Assembly: GCF_001815865.1 (NCBI RefSeq)
Contig: NZ_KV822213.1
Coordinates: 34,666 to 98,665 of the forward strand
From: Abiotrophia sp. HMSC24B09
Lineage (GTDB): Bacteria > Bacillota > Bacilli > Lactobacillales > Aerococcaceae
Length of the DNA: 64,000 bases
Direction of reading: 5' to 3'
The translations under genes were made by a program, and so were the position numbers. This document shows positions 1 to 10,096 of the stretch, one piece after another (the stretch's first letter is position 1; each line of letters opens with the position of its first letter). Under the pieces are notes generated by a model. The model saw only the letters and a program-made list of their open reading frames with translations, searched no databases and was not told where the DNA came from.

Positions 1-1
1 A

Positions 2-802
2 GTCCAAGCCGGTGATAGCTACTGGCGTATCGCTAATAAGTACGGGATTTCTATCCAAGAACTCCAACGCTTAAATGGCACCTCTGATTACACCCTCCAC
101 CCAGGCCAAAGCATTAAAGTGCCAGGTTCAGGAACCAATGCATCAGTGTCATCAAACAGTGGCTCTGCTTCAACAAGTACAACAAGCGCAGCACCATCAG
201 CGGGCGGTTCATACACAGTCCAAGCCGGTGATAGCTACTGGCGTATTGCTAACAAGTACGGTATTTCTATCTCAGAACTCCAACGCTTGAATGGGACTTC
301 AAATTACTTCTTGTACCCAGGTCAAAGTCTCAAGGTTCCAGGTTCAGGGTCATCTTCAAATGCCACTGCTTCATCAAACAGTTCTTCTACTTCAACAAGT
401 ACAACGACTGCAGCCCCAGCAGCAGGCGGTTCATATACTGTCCAAGCAGGCGACAGTTACTGGCGTATTGCTAACAAGTACGGGATTTCGATTTCAGAAC
501 TCCAACGCTTGAACGGAACTTCAAATTACTTCTTGTACCCAGGCCAAAGCATCAAAGTGCCAGGCTCAGGTTCAGCAAGTGCGACACCAGCTCCTGCTAG
601 CAACACTGCAAGTACAACACCAGCTCCTGCTGAAACACCAGCACCAGCGCCAAGCACAGGCGGTGGCAACTATACTGTTCAAGCAGGTGACAGCTACTGG
701 CGTATTGCTAACAAGTATGGAATTTCAATTTCAGAGCTCCAACGCTTAAACGGGACTTCAAACTACTTCTTGTACCCAGGTCAAAGTATCAAGGTGCCAG
801 GT
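2..802 (+). repeat. Tandem near-identical LysM modules
   Basis: Four consecutive modules (2-127, 212-343, 434-565, 671-802) share the core GDSYWRIANKYGIS and the ending LYPGQSIKVPG (or near variants). The three complete modules are each 44 residues long. They are separated by low-complexity linkers of different length, so the repeat unit is the module and not module plus linker. Confidence 0.85.
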
Positions 803-1072
803 GGTGGCGCCGCTTCTGAAACACCAGCCCCAACTCCTGCACCAGTTAGCCAAACACCAGCTCCTGCAGAGCGTCCAGCGCCAGCCGTTGCTGAAACACC
901 AGCACCAGCTGCAAACAACGCTAGCCAAGCAAGTGGCGGTTCATATACTGTCCAAGCAGGTGACACCTTGTATTCAATCGCTCGTCGTAATGGGGTAGAT
1001 GTTTACAAATTGATCGCTAACAATGGGGGTTCTCATTTCATCCAAGTAGGTCAAGTCATCTCATTGAACTAG
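2..1072 (+). CDS. LysM-repeat surface/secreted protein, 3' portion (5' end outside window)
   Basis: The reading frame is open from base 2, so the true start and any signal peptide lie upstream of the window. At least five LysM peptidoglycan-binding modules are visible: a partial one at 2-127, three nearly identical ones at 212-343, 434-565 and 671-802, and a more divergent last one at 944-1069. The linkers are Ser/Thr-rich near the 5' side and become Ala/Pro-rich (PAPA-type) later. LysM modules bind N-acetylglucosamine-containing glycans, so the protein should sit on the cell wall. The catalytic or effector domain, if there is one, is not visible. It could be a muramidase, amidase or NlpC/P60-type hydrolase, or a pure binding protein. 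The C-terminus ends directly with a LysM and has no LPXTG motif. Confidence 0.85.
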   Translation, partial: VQAGDSYWRIANKYGISIQELQRLNGTSDYTLHPGQSIKVPGSGTNASVSSNSGSASTSTTSAAPSAGGSYTVQAGDSYWRIANKYGISISELQRLNGTSNYFLYPGQSLKVPGSGSSSNATASSNSSSTSTSTTTAAPAAGGSYTVQAGDSYWRIANKYGISISELQRLNGTSNYFLYPGQSIKVPGSGSASATPAPASNTASTTPAPAETPAPAPSTGGGNYTVQAGDSYWRIANKYGISISELQRLNGTSNYFLYPGQSIKVPGGGAASETPAPTPAPVSQTPAPAERPAPAVAETPAPAANNASQASGGSYTVQAGDTLYSIARRNGVDVYKLIANNGGSHFIQVGQVISLN

Positions 1073-1092
1073 TCGCTAGTATTTGATATACT
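1064..1092 (+). promoter_or_regulatory. Promoter of the leuS T-box transcript
   Basis: TTGAAC at 1064-1069 and TATACT at 1087-1092 with a 17-base spacer. The -35 box lies over the last codons of the LysM gene. Predicted start is near 1099, just before the T-box leader. Confidence 0.6.
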
Positions 1093-1098
1093 AGACTT

Positions 1099-1340
1099 AA
1101 TAGTAATTCAATATTGGAATTAGTAGGCGGTACAACTGTTATAGAGAGCTTATGGGTGGTGGAAATAAGCCGGGAGTGCTACTGAACTCATCCAATTGAA
1201 GCTAGTCTGAATCTTAGTAAGACTAGACGTCCGCCGCGTTAAGGCTAGAGATAAGCTATTCTAGCTTAAATTAGGTGGTACCGCGAAAATTTCGCCCTAT
1301 GTGAACTGTGTTTAACACGGTTTATGTAGGGCTTTTTTTA
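1099..1340 (+). ncRNA. T-box leader (leucine) controlling leuS
   Basis: A tRNA-sensing T-box riboswitch. Visible parts are an AGAGAG-type purine stretch at 1143-1148, a specifier-region CTC (leucine) codon at 1187-1189 in the context GAACTCA, the conserved T-box AGGTGGTACCGCG at 1273-1285, and an intrinsic terminator at about 1294-1338 (GCCCTATGTGAAC pairing with GTTTATGTAGGGC, followed by seven T). Uncharged tRNA-Leu is expected to stabilise the antiterminator and allow leuS transcription. Confidence 0.93.
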
Positions 1341-1364
1341 TCAGAAATGCAAGGAGGTTATGTG

Positions 1365-3773
1365 ATGACCTATAATCACAAAGCAATCGAAGAAAAATGG
1401 CAAAACTATTGGCGCCAAAACCAAACCTTTAAAACTCAGGAGCGTCCTGGGCATCCTAAGTTCTATGCGCTAGACATGTTCCCTTATCCATCTGGTCAGG
1501 GCTTGCACGTAGGGCACCCAGAAGGCTATACAGCAACCGATGCCGTGGCACGTATGAAACGGGCACAAGGCTACGATGTCTTGCACCCAATGGGTTGGGA
1601 TGCCTTTGGTTTGCCTGCTGAACAATACGCTTTGGATACGGGGAATGACCCAGCTGATTTTACTGCTGCCAATATCGAAACTTTCCGCCGTCAAATCAAT
1701 TCACTTGGTTTCAGCTACGACTGGGAGAGGGAAGTCAATACAACCGACTCTAACTATTATAAATGGACCCAATGGATTTTCTCCAAAATGTATGAAAAAG
1801 GCTTAGCCTATGAAGCAGAAGTAGCCGTTAACTGGTGCCCAGCCCTGGGAACAGTCTTGGCTAATGAAGAAGTCATTGATGGTAAATCCGAGCGTGGAGG
1901 GCATCCGGTTTTCCGTAAACCAATGAAACAATGGATGCTCAAGATTACAGCCTATGCAGAGCGTCTTCTAGAAGACTTAGATCTTCTAGACTGGCCTGAA
2001 AGCCTTAAGGAAATGCAACGCAACTGGATTGGTAAATCCGAAGGGGCCTTGATTAACTTTGATATTGTGGGTCACGCCGACCAAGTACAAGTCTTTACTT
2101 CACGCGCGGATACTCTTTTTGGGTCTTCTTATGTGGTCTTAGCACCTGAACATGAATTAGTAGCGAAAGTCACCAGCCCTGAACAAGAAGCTGCGGTAAA
2201 AGCCTATGTTGACGCAGTCGCAACGAAGAGTGATATGGACCGGACTTCCCTTAATAAGGATAAATCCGGGGTCTTTACGGGAGGTTACGTTAAACATCCC
2301 GTAACTGGTGAATTCTTACCAATTTGGATTGCGGACTATGTCTTGGCTTCTTATGGAACCGGGGCAGTCATGGGGGTACCAGCCCACGACGAGCGGGACT
2401 TCGAATTTGCTAGCAAGTACGATTTGCCAATTGTATCTGTAATCGAACACAATGAATCGGGTTGCTATGAAGGTGACGGACCCCACATTAATTCTGACTT
2501 CTTGAACGGCCTTCATAATGCAGAAGCCATCACAACCATGATTGATTGGTTAGAAGCTCAGGGCAAAGGCCAACGCCAAGTCAACTACCGTCTACGTGAC
2601 TGGCTCTTCTCACGTCAACGTTATTGGGGCGAGCCTATCCCAGTGATTCATTGGGAAGACGGCAGTATGAGTCTAGTGCCTGAAGATCAATTACCACTTC
2701 GTCTGCCAGTGACCGATAAGATTCAACCAAGTGGTACGGGCGAATCACCATTGGCTGCTATTGAAGAGTGGGTCAAGGTGGTAGATCCAAAGACAGGCCG
2801 TAAAGGTCGTCGTGAGACTAACACCATGCCACAATGGGCGGGTAGTTCTTGGTACTATCTCCGTTATATCGACCCACAGAATTCAGAGCGCCTAGCAGAT
2901 CCAGACAAGTTAGCCAAATGGCTGCCAGTCGACCTTTACATTGGGGGAGCGGAACATGCCGTCCTGCACTTGCTTTACGCGCGTTTCTGGCATAAATTCC
3001 TCTACGACTTAGGTGTAGTACCAACTAAGGAACCTTTCATGAAGCTCTTCAACCAAGGCATGATCTTGGGGACGGACGGCAATAAGATGTCTAAGTCCAA
3101 GGGGAATGTTGTCAATCCAGACCATGTGGTAGAACAATACGGTGCAGATACCCTACGTGTCTATGAAATGTTCATGGGCCCATTGGATGCTTCGATTGCC
3201 TGGAGTGAGAACGGCTTGGAATCTACTCGTCGCTTCCTTGATCGGATTTGGCGCCTCTACGTGGCAGAGGATGGTAGCCTCAGCGAGCGAATTCAAGATG
3301 CTGAGAACCCTGCCCTAGAACGTGTCTACCATCAAACTGTCAAGAAGGTAACGGAAGACTATGAAATTCTTCACTTCAATACCGCAATTTCGCAAATGAT
3401 GATTTTCCTCAATGCCACAAAAGACCAGGCCATCATTCCAAAAGCATATGCCCAAGGCTTGATTCAATTATTGGCGCCATTGGCCCCGCATATTAGTGAG
3501 GAAATCTGGCAAAAGCTAGGTCACCAAGACAGCATTTCGCATGTCGCTTGGCCAAGCTATGAGGAAGCATTGACCATTGAAGATCAGGTAGAAGTTGTAG
3601 TTCAAATTAATGGGAAGATTAAGGCTAAGGTCATGGTAGAAGCCAATATGGCAGCAGATGCTTTAGGTGATTTAGCTCTTAACTTGCCAGAGATTCAAGC
3701 ACAACTTGAAGGCAAGACCCTACGCAAAGTGGTAGCAATTCCTAACCGATTAGTCAATATCGTAGCAAATTAA
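1365..3773 (+). CDS. leuS: Leucyl-tRNA synthetase
   Basis: Class I aminoacyl-tRNA synthetase that charges tRNA-Leu, cytoplasmic, 802 residues, the usual bacterial size. The HIGH-type motif appears as HVGH near residue 48 and KMSKS near residue 574; the CP1 editing domain lies between them, with the hydrolytic [15 protein letters not shown] segment. The ATG at 1365 was preferred over an in-frame upstream start at 1308, because the latter lies inside the T-box terminator while 1365 has AAGGAGG at 1351-1357 with seven bases of spacing. Expression should be controlled by the T-box immediately upstream. The next gene begins a few bases after the stop and is probably co-transcribed. Confidence 0.97.
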   Translation: MTYNHKAIEEKWQNYWRQNQTFKTQERPGHPKFYALDMFPYPSGQGLHVGHPEGYTATDAVARMKRAQGYDVLHPMGWDAFGLPAEQYALDTGNDPADFTAANIETFRRQINSLGFSYDWEREVNTTDSNYYKWTQWIFSKMYEKGLAYEAEVAVNWCPALGTVLANEEVIDGKSERGGHPVFRKPMKQWMLKITAYAERLLEDLDLLDWPESLKEMQRNWIGKSEGALINFDIVGHADQVQVFTSRADTLFGSSYVVLAPEHELVAKVTSPEQEAAVKAYVDAVATKSDMDRTSLNKDKSGVFTGGYVKHPVTGEFLPIWIADYVLASYGTGAVMGVPAHDERDFEFASKYDLPIVSVIEHNESGCYEGDGPHINSDFLNGLHNAEAITTMIDWLEAQGKGQRQVNYRLRDWLFSRQRYWGEPIPVIHWEDGSMSLVPEDQLPLRLPVTDKIQPSGTGESPLAAIEEWVKVVDPKTGRKGRRETNTMPQWAGSSWYYLRYIDPQNSERLADPDKLAKWLPVDLYIGGAEHAVLHLLYARFWHKFLYDLGVVPTKEPFMKLFNQGMILGTDGNKMSKSKGNVVNPDHVVEQYGADTLRVYEMFMGPLDASIAWSENGLESTRRFLDRIWRLYVAEDGSLSERIQDAENPALERVYHQTVKKVTEDYEILHFNTAISQMMIFLNATKDQAIIPKAYAQGLIQLLAPLAPHISEEIWQKLGHQDSISHVAWPSYEEALTIEDQVEVVVQINGKIKAKVMVEANMAADALGDLALNLPEIQAQLEGKTLRKVVAIPNRLVNIVAN

Positions 3774-3786
3774 GGAGACGATGCAG

Positions 3787-6700
3787 ATGACAGAAAGAGA
3801 CAAGCGCGATTTAGAGCGCGGCACACCAAGCCCGGATTTACAGGCTTTGTTGGCCGAAGAACAAAACTTGCATGAGACCGTCATCTTTTCCAAAGAAGAC
3901 ATGAAGAAACTACGTCGGCCTAATGTGCAACCAGAAGATGGCGATTACTTTAACCTCAATCTGCCAGCTGACCTGGATTTGGAACTAGACGATGATCAAT
4001 TTGATGTAGACCCCATCTTCCAAGCAGATGCCGAGCCAACACCTAGTGAGCCAGCAAAGGATAAGGCAGACTGGTTAGTCAATGACTTGCCAGCCTGGGA
4101 AGAAGAGACTGAGCCAACTAAGCAAGATGAAGATGAGGAAGAACAAGACCAGTTAGATGCTGATCTTCCAGAGTTAGAGCTAGAGAGTGCTGAAAGCAGC
4201 TCCACAAGTAATCTTGATTTAGAAGGACAAGATGATCCAAACTATAATCCTTTTATCTATCGTCCAAAACATCCAAAACCTCAGCCGACAGAAGCCAAAG
4301 CATCAAAATCGCTTAAGCTACCTCGCTTAGATTTAGACGCTGTCTATGAAGCCCACTATAGCTTAGATCACTTAGACGATTTGGATGCTTATGACCAATT
4401 TGGGGCACCAGAATTGACCCCAACCAAGATTGAGCGACTGATGCAAAACTGGTGGCAAGGTATCGCGCAAAGAGTCAATAGCCTCAAACCTAAGGAAGAG
4501 GCAGCTGTGCCAGAAGACAAATTAGCTGAAGAGCCTGTAGAGGTGGAAGTTAATGACGAGCTTACCCCGATTGAAAATCAAGCAGAACCAGAACTTGAAC
4601 TAACTGATGTAAAAGTGGAATTAGCTGAGGCAGAAGTTGAACCTACTGAGCAAGTTGAAGCAAACTTGGATAGTGTTGAGACTTCCCAAGGAACTGAAAG
4701 TTCGGAGCCGAGTCAGGAAGACCTAGAAACTCAAGGTCAAGCCCAAGAAGAGGCAGAAGAAGAAAGTGTAGACCTTAATCTGCTAGCTCCTGTTGAATTG
4801 GAAGAAGAAGCCGATTTAGCTTCACAAGAGGACAAGAGTGACGATGACAACCAATGGGCTCCAGTATCTGTCTTAGATATAGAGGAACAAGAGACTGAGT
4901 CAGAAGCTGAGCCAGAAGCTAAATACGAGCCAGAAGCTGATGAAAGCTTAGACTCAGATCAAGTAACTGAGCAAGAGCCTCAAGAAGAGGAAGTGGCTGA
5001 ACCAAAACTTAACCTTTGGCAACGTCTAGTGCGTTGGATTCAAGAAGGCGAACCTAAGGAAGAAGAGGAGTCCGAGCCAGAAGCAACGACTCAAGAGGAT
5101 TCCCAAACAAGTCACCCTTCTGATGAGTCAGACTCTGACCATGATGAAGATGATAGTCAAGGTGGTGCCAGCCTAACAGCTTCGGAGCAAGAAGTAGAGC
5201 CAGAGGCTGAACATGACGCCTTAGAACTTGAAACCGACTCTGATACCTCCCCTAGTTCAGATTTTGATTTGGAACTAGAAGAAGAGGCGGTGGCCGGCCA
5301 CCCGGAGCCTCAAGCGGCGCGTCCGACGGAAAGACCTCAGACCGCCAGTCCTGAAAGCCCATCTCTAGGCCAACAACTAGCCTTTGACTTAACGGACACC
5401 CAGGCGATTACGCCAGAGGCCATTCAGGCCTACAGTGACCAAGTTAGCCAGGCTACTCAGGTCTTTACTGAGCCTATTTTGACGGACCAAGTTCTAGAGG
5501 AATACCTGAATGAAGATGACATCACTATTGAAGCTGAACTTAACGAAAAGCAATCCATCGTCAAAGGGGCGACTTGGCTGACTTTCGGGAATATCTTCTC
5601 CCGGATTTTGGGTGCCATCTATGTCATTCCTTGGGCGGCTTGGCTAGGGGCTGACTACCTCAATGCCAATACCCTATATAGCGCGGGTTATCAGCCTTAT
5701 GCGCTTTTCCTAGCTATTGGGACAGCGGGTTTCCCAAGTGCCATTGCCAAACAGATGGCCTACTATCACTCCAAAAAGCAATACCGTTTTGCAGACCAAC
5801 TTTTTAAGGCAAGTATGATTGTCATGAGTTTGATGGGCTTGGTTACGGCGACGGCGCTATTCTTCGTAGCGCCAGCCTTAGCGGCAGCTACCCCAACCAT
5901 TGACCATGCAGCAGCCACTTTGGTTATTCGTTCCTTAGTACCACCACTAGTTATCTTGCCGGTGATGAGCCTCTTGCGGGGCTATTTCCAAGGCTACAAC
6001 AACATGGTGCCAACGGCTGTATCCCAAATTCTGGAACAAATTGCTCGCGTCTTCTATATGTTGGCAGCGACTTACGCTGTCATGAAGCTCTTCAATGGGG
6101 CAGCGACAACGGCAGTTATCCATTCGACCTTTGCGGCCTTTATCGGGGCGGCAGTGTCTCTGGTCTACTTGATTTTCGTCTACCTTCGTCGCTTGCCGAT
6201 GATTAAGGCTTTGATTGAAACGGACCAATCCCGTGATGAATTCGATTTAATGAAGACCCTGCGGATTATGCTTATAGACTCTGTTCCTTTCATCCTGGTG
6301 GGATCCGGTATTATTATCGCACAAAACATCGATACCTATACCTTCGGTCAGATTATGGGCTACACATCTAGCCTCTTGCGTAGCGAAATCGCGGAACTCT
6401 ATGGGGTGTTGAGCCTAGACGTCAATAAGCTGATTATGATTATCATCTCCTTGGCCATTGGGATTTCCCTGTCTTCTCTGCCGGCTATCACCAAACGTTT
6501 TGCCGAGCAGGACAAGGAAGGAACGGGTGACTTAATTCAGCACGTTATCTTGCTCTTCAGCTTTGTGATGTTGCCAGCCGCAGTTGGTATGGCAAGCATT
6601 CCTACTGAAGTTTACCAACTCTTCTATGCTAATGGGAGTCAATCGGGGCCAGGCCTTCTAGTGACGGCCTCCTACATGTCGATTGTTTTAGGACTCTACA

Positions 6701-7164
6701 CCATTCTATCGACTATTCTGCAGGCAATGAACTTCCGTCGTCTCTCCATTTGGCATCTCTTGATTGGTTTAGTCGTCAAAGTGGTCCTGCAATTCCCACT
6801 TGTGGCGATTTTCCAAGCGCAAGGGACCTTCCTTTCCACAGGTCTTGCCTTCTTGGTGTCTTCCTTGCTCATGTGGCGGACCATTCACAAGTCGGTACCT
6901 TTACGCTATAGCGAGATGACACCAAAACTTGTTAAGATGCTAGTTGGGACAGCGCTGATGGGCGTTAGCACCAGCATCTGGGCTCAAGTCTTGAACGGCC
7001 TCATGGGGCCAGTTGGGCGAGGCATGACTTTCGTCAAGGTAATCTTGGTTGTCTTGGTAGGTGTCTTCGTCTACATGACAGTGATGGCCTTATTTGGTCT
7101 CTTACCAATCCTCTTCGGTTCGCGTAAGAAAGACCTGCAAGATAAGATGAGGTTCTTCTCATGA
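3787..7164 (+). CDS. MurJ/SpoVB/YtgP-type lipid flippase with ~590-residue acidic N-terminal extension
   Basis: The C-terminal ~535 residues form a polytopic membrane domain of the MOP superfamily polysaccharide/lipid II flippase type (YtgP/MurJ-like), starting near residue 592 with KGATWLTFGNIFSRILGAIY; stand-alone homologues normally begin about here. The preceding ~590 residues are extremely rich in Glu, Asp, Gln, Ser and Pro, without obvious globular domains, and should be cytoplasmic and disordered. Two tryptophan-containing amphipathic stretches interrupt it, near residues 215-237 (LMQNWWQGIAQRVNSL) and 407-424 (LNLWQRLVRWIQEG). The start at 3787 was chosen over 3781 because AAGGAG at 3772-3777 then has nine bases of spacing instead of three. 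The membrane domain is a confident call; whether the substrate is lipid II or another lipid-linked sugar is not shown. The following gene overlaps it by four bases. Confidence 0.85.
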   Translation: MTERDKRDLERGTPSPDLQALLAEEQNLHETVIFSKEDMKKLRRPNVQPEDGDYFNLNLPADLDLELDDDQFDVDPIFQADAEPTPSEPAKDKADWLVNDLPAWEEETEPTKQDEDEEEQDQLDADLPELELESAESSSTSNLDLEGQDDPNYNPFIYRPKHPKPQPTEAKASKSLKLPRLDLDAVYEAHYSLDHLDDLDAYDQFGAPELTPTKIERLMQNWWQGIAQRVNSLKPKEEAAVPEDKLAEEPVEVEVNDELTPIENQAEPELELTDVKVELAEAEVEPTEQVEANLDSVETSQGTESSEPSQEDLETQGQAQEEAEEESVDLNLLAPVELEEEADLASQEDKSDDDNQWAPVSVLDIEEQETESEAEPEAKYEPEADESLDSDQVTEQEPQEEEVAEPKLNLWQRLVRWIQEGEPKEEEESEPEATTQEDSQTSHPSDESDSDHDEDDSQGGASLTASEQEVEPEAEHDALELETDSDTSPSSDFDLELEEEAVAGHPEPQAARPTERPQTASPESPSLGQQLAFDLTDTQAITPEAIQAYSDQVSQATQVFTEPILTDQVLEEYLNEDDITIEAELNEKQSIVKGATWLTFGNIFSRILGAIYVIPWAAWLGADYLNANTLYSAGYQPYALFLAIGTAGFPSAIAKQMAYYHSKKQYRFADQLFKASMIVMSLMGLVTATALFFVAPALAAATPTIDHAAATLVIRSLVPPLVILPVMSLLRGYFQGYNNMVPTAVSQILEQIARVFYMLAATYAVMKLFNGAATTAVIHSTFAAFIGAAVSLVYLIFVYLRRLPMIKALIETDQSRDEFDLMKTLRIMLIDSVPFILVGSGIIIAQNIDTYTFGQIMGYTSSLLRSEIAELYGVLSLDVNKLIMIIISLAIGISLSSLPAITKRFAEQDKEGTGDLIQHVILLFSFVMLPAAVGMASIPTEVYQLFYANGSQSGPGLLVTASYMSIVLGLYTILSTILQAMNFRRLSIWHLLIGLVVKVVLQFPLVAIFQAQGTFLSTGLAFLVSSLLMWRTIHKSVPLRYSEMTPKLVKMLVGTALMGVSTSIWAQVLNGLMGPVGRGMTFVKVILVVLVGVFVYMTVMALFGLLPILFGSRKKDLQDKMRFFS

Positions 7165-7892
7165 GAATTGAGAAATATTTGGCGGATACGGGCTGGGGCA
7201 GTCGGAAAGACATTAAGCAACTGCTAGCCCAAAAAATCGTCACCATAAATGATCAGGTTTGCAGCAAGGGCGGCACGCAAGTGACGCCCGGTAGCGACCG
7301 CGTTGCTGTAGGGGGCCAAGTGGTCCCCTATCAGCGATATCACTATTATTTACTTAACAAACCGGCGGGTATTTTGTCTGCCACGGAAGATGCGCGCCAT
7401 CAGACCGTGATTGACTGGCTAGGGAAGGGCTACCAACATTTGGACCTCTTCCCCGTGGGACGTTTGGATATTGATACAACGGGGCTTTTGTTGCTTACCA
7501 ATAATGGGCAGCTAGCTCACCAACTCTTATCGCCTAAGAAGAAAGTTAATAAAACTTACACCGCCACCATCCGAGGTTTGGTGGACCGGGCGGATATCGC
7601 GGCCTTTGAGGCGGGGCTGGACTTAAGCGATTTTATTAGCTTGCCTGCAGACTTGACCGTTTTAAGTCAAGATGTGGATCAAGGCACCAGTCAAATTCAG
7701 GTCATTATCCAGGAAGGTAAATTCCATCAAGTGAAGCGTATGTTCCAAGCTGTCGGCAAGGAGGTTCTGACCCTCCATCGCTTGGCCATGGGGCCCTTGC
7801 GCTTAGATTCAGATTTAGCCATTGGCCAGTGGCGCTCTTTGACTGAGCAAGAGGCGCAAGCTCTCGAGCCTTATGGTTATGTGGCAGAATAA
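7161..7892 (+). CDS. rsuA: 16S rRNA pseudouridine synthase, RsuA family
   Basis: A 243-residue RsuA/RluB/RluE-type pseudouridine synthase. An S4-like RNA-binding domain occupies about residues 1-60 (MRIEKYLADTGWGSRKD). The catalytic domain carries the family signature GRLDIDTTGLLLLTNNG near residues 99-115, with the catalytic Asp in GRLD, and a C-terminal EGKFHQVKRMF motif. It isomerises a uridine in small-subunit rRNA, most likely U516 by family, though substrate assignment within the family is uncertain. Its ATG overlaps the stop of the flippase gene (ATGA), so translation is likely coupled. Confidence 0.88.
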   Translation: MRIEKYLADTGWGSRKDIKQLLAQKIVTINDQVCSKGGTQVTPGSDRVAVGGQVVPYQRYHYYLLNKPAGILSATEDARHQTVIDWLGKGYQHLDLFPVGRLDIDTTGLLLLTNNGQLAHQLLSPKKKVNKTYTATIRGLVDRADIAAFEAGLDLSDFISLPADLTVLSQDVDQGTSQIQVIIQEGKFHQVKRMFQAVGKEVLTLHRLAMGPLRLDSDLAIGQWRSLTEQEAQALEPYGYVAE

Positions 7893-7910
7893 GTATTTAG
7901 GAGGTAGACT

Positions 7911-9320
7911 ATGACAAAGATTAATTGGTTACAAGAAGTCGAAGCGCGTAAAGAGGCGCTCTTCGCAGATTTATTCCGTTTATTGAAGGTGCCATCTGTT
8001 CGTGAAGACGATAAGGCAACGCCAGAGGCGCCAGTAGGTCCTGGACCTAAGGCGGCCTTAGAAGAATTTCTCAACATGGCACAAGAAGATGGCTTTGAGA
8101 CTAAGCAGTTTGGCCCTTGGGCTGGACGTGTAGAAGTTGGATCAGGTGATCAGCTGGTTGGTATTCTGGGTCACGTCGATGTGGTACCCGTAGGAACTGG
8201 CTGGGATACCGATCCTTTTGAACCAGTAGTAAAAGATGGCCGTATCTATGCTCGTGGCTCTAGCGATGACAAGGGGCCAACAGTGGCAGCTTACTTCGCG
8301 CTCAAACTCTTACGTGAATTAGGGCTAGAACTTAACCAACGTCTCCACTTAATTGTCGGGACCGACGAAGAAAGTGGCTGGCAATGTATGGATTACTACT
8401 TCAAGCATGCTGAAATGCCAGACTATGGCTTCTCACCAGATGCTATTTTCCCAATCATTAACGGGGAGAAAGGCAACGTGTCAGCGACTTTTAATTTCCA
8501 AGCAGGGGCTGAGGCGGCTGGAGCTAACCACTTAGTTAGTTTTGAAGCAGGCTTGCGTGAAAACATGGTACCTCAAGATGCGACGGCTGTTGTAGAAAGT
8601 GCTAATTTAGCAGAGCTAGTGGTGGACTTTGAGTCCTTCCTTTTAGAACATCAATTAGGTGGCCAAGTGCAACTGCAAGGCAACCAAGCGACCTTCTCCT
8701 TGATTGGGAAGGCAGCCCACGGTTCGACGCCAAGCAAAGGGGTCAATGCAGCGACCTTCTTGGCTAAGTACCTTCACCGTTTTGAATTTGATCGAGCAGG
8801 TGCAGAGAGCTTCCTTCATCTTTTAGCGGACCATCTGCACCAAGACTTTGAAGGGGTTAACTTAGGCGTGGCTCACCGTGATCCTGTCATGCAAGAATTG
8901 ACCATGAACGTGGGCTTGGTTAACTACCGAGATGACAAAGGTGGTAGCATTGTAGCCAACTTCCGTTATCCAAAAGGCACTGATCCAGAAAAAATGGCTG
9001 CTCAAACTGCTCAACGTTTGGCTGGCCATGAGTTAAGTGTTGAGTGGGGTGAGTTCAAGGAACCACACTATGTGTCAGTTGATGACCCAATGGTTAAGGA
9101 ATTGCTAGCAGTCTATGAAGAACAAACGGGCCTTGAAGGGCATGAAATGACCATCGGTGGCGGTACCTATGGCCGCCTGATGCCACGTGGGGTAGCCTAC
9201 GGTGCTTTGTTCCCAGATTCGATTGACACGATGCACCAAGCCAATGAATTTATCGCGATTGATGACTTACTTAAGGCAACAGCTATTTATGCTGAAGCTA
9301 TCTACCGTATTACACGCTAG
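7911..9320 (+). CDS. pepV: Dipeptidase PepV (M20 family)
   Basis: Zinc-dependent cytoplasmic dipeptidase of 469 residues, the standard PepV length. The metal-binding GHVDVVPVG motif lies near residues 86-94, the ARGSSDDKGP segment follows, and GTDEESGW near residue 150 carries the catalytic and metal-binding acidic pair. The C-terminal GGGTYGRLMP segment is also typical. It completes peptide breakdown in lactic acid bacteria. AGGAGG just before 7911 supports the start. It is followed after eight bases by an RNA methyltransferase gene. Confidence 0.93.
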   Translation: MTKINWLQEVEARKEALFADLFRLLKVPSVREDDKATPEAPVGPGPKAALEEFLNMAQEDGFETKQFGPWAGRVEVGSGDQLVGILGHVDVVPVGTGWDTDPFEPVVKDGRIYARGSSDDKGPTVAAYFALKLLRELGLELNQRLHLIVGTDEESGWQCMDYYFKHAEMPDYGFSPDAIFPIINGEKGNVSATFNFQAGAEAAGANHLVSFEAGLRENMVPQDATAVVESANLAELVVDFESFLLEHQLGGQVQLQGNQATFSLIGKAAHGSTPSKGVNAATFLAKYLHRFEFDRAGAESFLHLLADHLHQDFEGVNLGVAHRDPVMQELTMNVGLVNYRDDKGGSIVANFRYPKGTDPEKMAAQTAQRLAGHELSVEWGEFKEPHYVSVDDPMVKELLAVYEEQTGLEGHEMTIGGGTYGRLMPRGVAYGALFPDSIDTMHQANEFIAIDDLLKATAIYAEAIYRITR

Positions 9321-9328
9321 GTCTTGCC

Positions 9329-10096
9329 ATGGAAGTTATTCAGTCCAAGCAAAATCCTAAGATTAAGGCCTGGAAGAAACTAGCTACTGCTAAAGGGCGC
9401 CAGAAGGCGGAGCAGTACCTGATTGAGGGGACTCATCTGGTAGAAGAGGCCCTTAAGTCAGGGCAAAATGTCCGTCATTTGGTGGCTACACCGGATTATG
9501 ATTTGAGCCAGTTACCCAATCAGGCCCATAGTCTGCCACTTCTTTTGGTTAGTCCTGAGCTCTTGAAGGACCTGAGCGAGACGCCTACACCCCAAGGAAT
9601 TATGGCGGTTATAGACTTACCGTCATCGCCCCTTGGTTGGCAGCCTTCTGGTCAACGCTATCTGATTTTGGATGCGGTGCAAGATCCAGGTAACCTGGGA
9701 ACCCTGATTCGCTCAGCAGATGCAGCAGCTTATGATGGGGTCATTCTAGGCAAAGGCACGGTGGACGTCTACAATGACAAAGTCCTTAGAGCGAGCCAAG
9801 GTTCACTTTGGCACCTGGAGGTCGTCAGTTTGGATCTCTTACAGGAGGCCCGTCCAGCCTTTGAAGCCGCTGGTATTCCTTGGTTTGTGACGGCCCTTCA
9901 CCAAGAGGCGAAAGCCTATACAGATGTGTCGACTGATCAGGCACTAGCCTTAGTGCTGGGCAATGAGGGTCAAGGGGTCTCGGAAGAGGTTATTCAAGTA
10001 GCTGACCAGACCATCTACATTCCAATGCCAGGACAGGCTGAGTCACTCAATGTGGCAGTTGCTGGTGGCATTCTAATGTTTTATTTTCAAGCGTAA
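9329..10096 (+). CDS. SpoU/TrmH family RNA 2'-O-methyltransferase
   Basis: A 255-residue SPOUT methyltransferase. The N-terminal part is the substrate-binding region (about residues 1-95). The catalytic domain shows all three family motifs: QDPGNLGTLIRSADA, LGNEGQGVSEEV and IPMPGQAESLNVAVA, the last forming the knotted SAM-binding site. It transfers a methyl group to the ribose 2'-OH of a tRNA or, more likely for this subfamily, 23S rRNA nucleotide. Exact target is not inferable. A strong terminator begins at the stop codon. Confidence 0.88.
   Translation: MEVIQSKQNPKIKAWKKLATAKGRQKAEQYLIEGTHLVEEALKSGQNVRHLVATPDYDLSQLPNQAHSLPLLLVSPELLKDLSETPTPQGIMAVIDLPSSPLGWQPSGQRYLILDAVQDPGNLGTLIRSADAAAYDGVILGKGTVDVYNDKVLRASQGSLWHLEVVSLDLLQEARPAFEAAGIPWFVTALHQEAKAYTDVSTDQALALVLGNEGQGVSEEVIQVADQTIYIPMPGQAESLNVAVAGGILMFYFQA

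Noticed and set aside
1308..1364. Longer N-terminus for leuS
   Set aside because: It runs through the T-box terminator; the start at 1365 has AAGGAGG.
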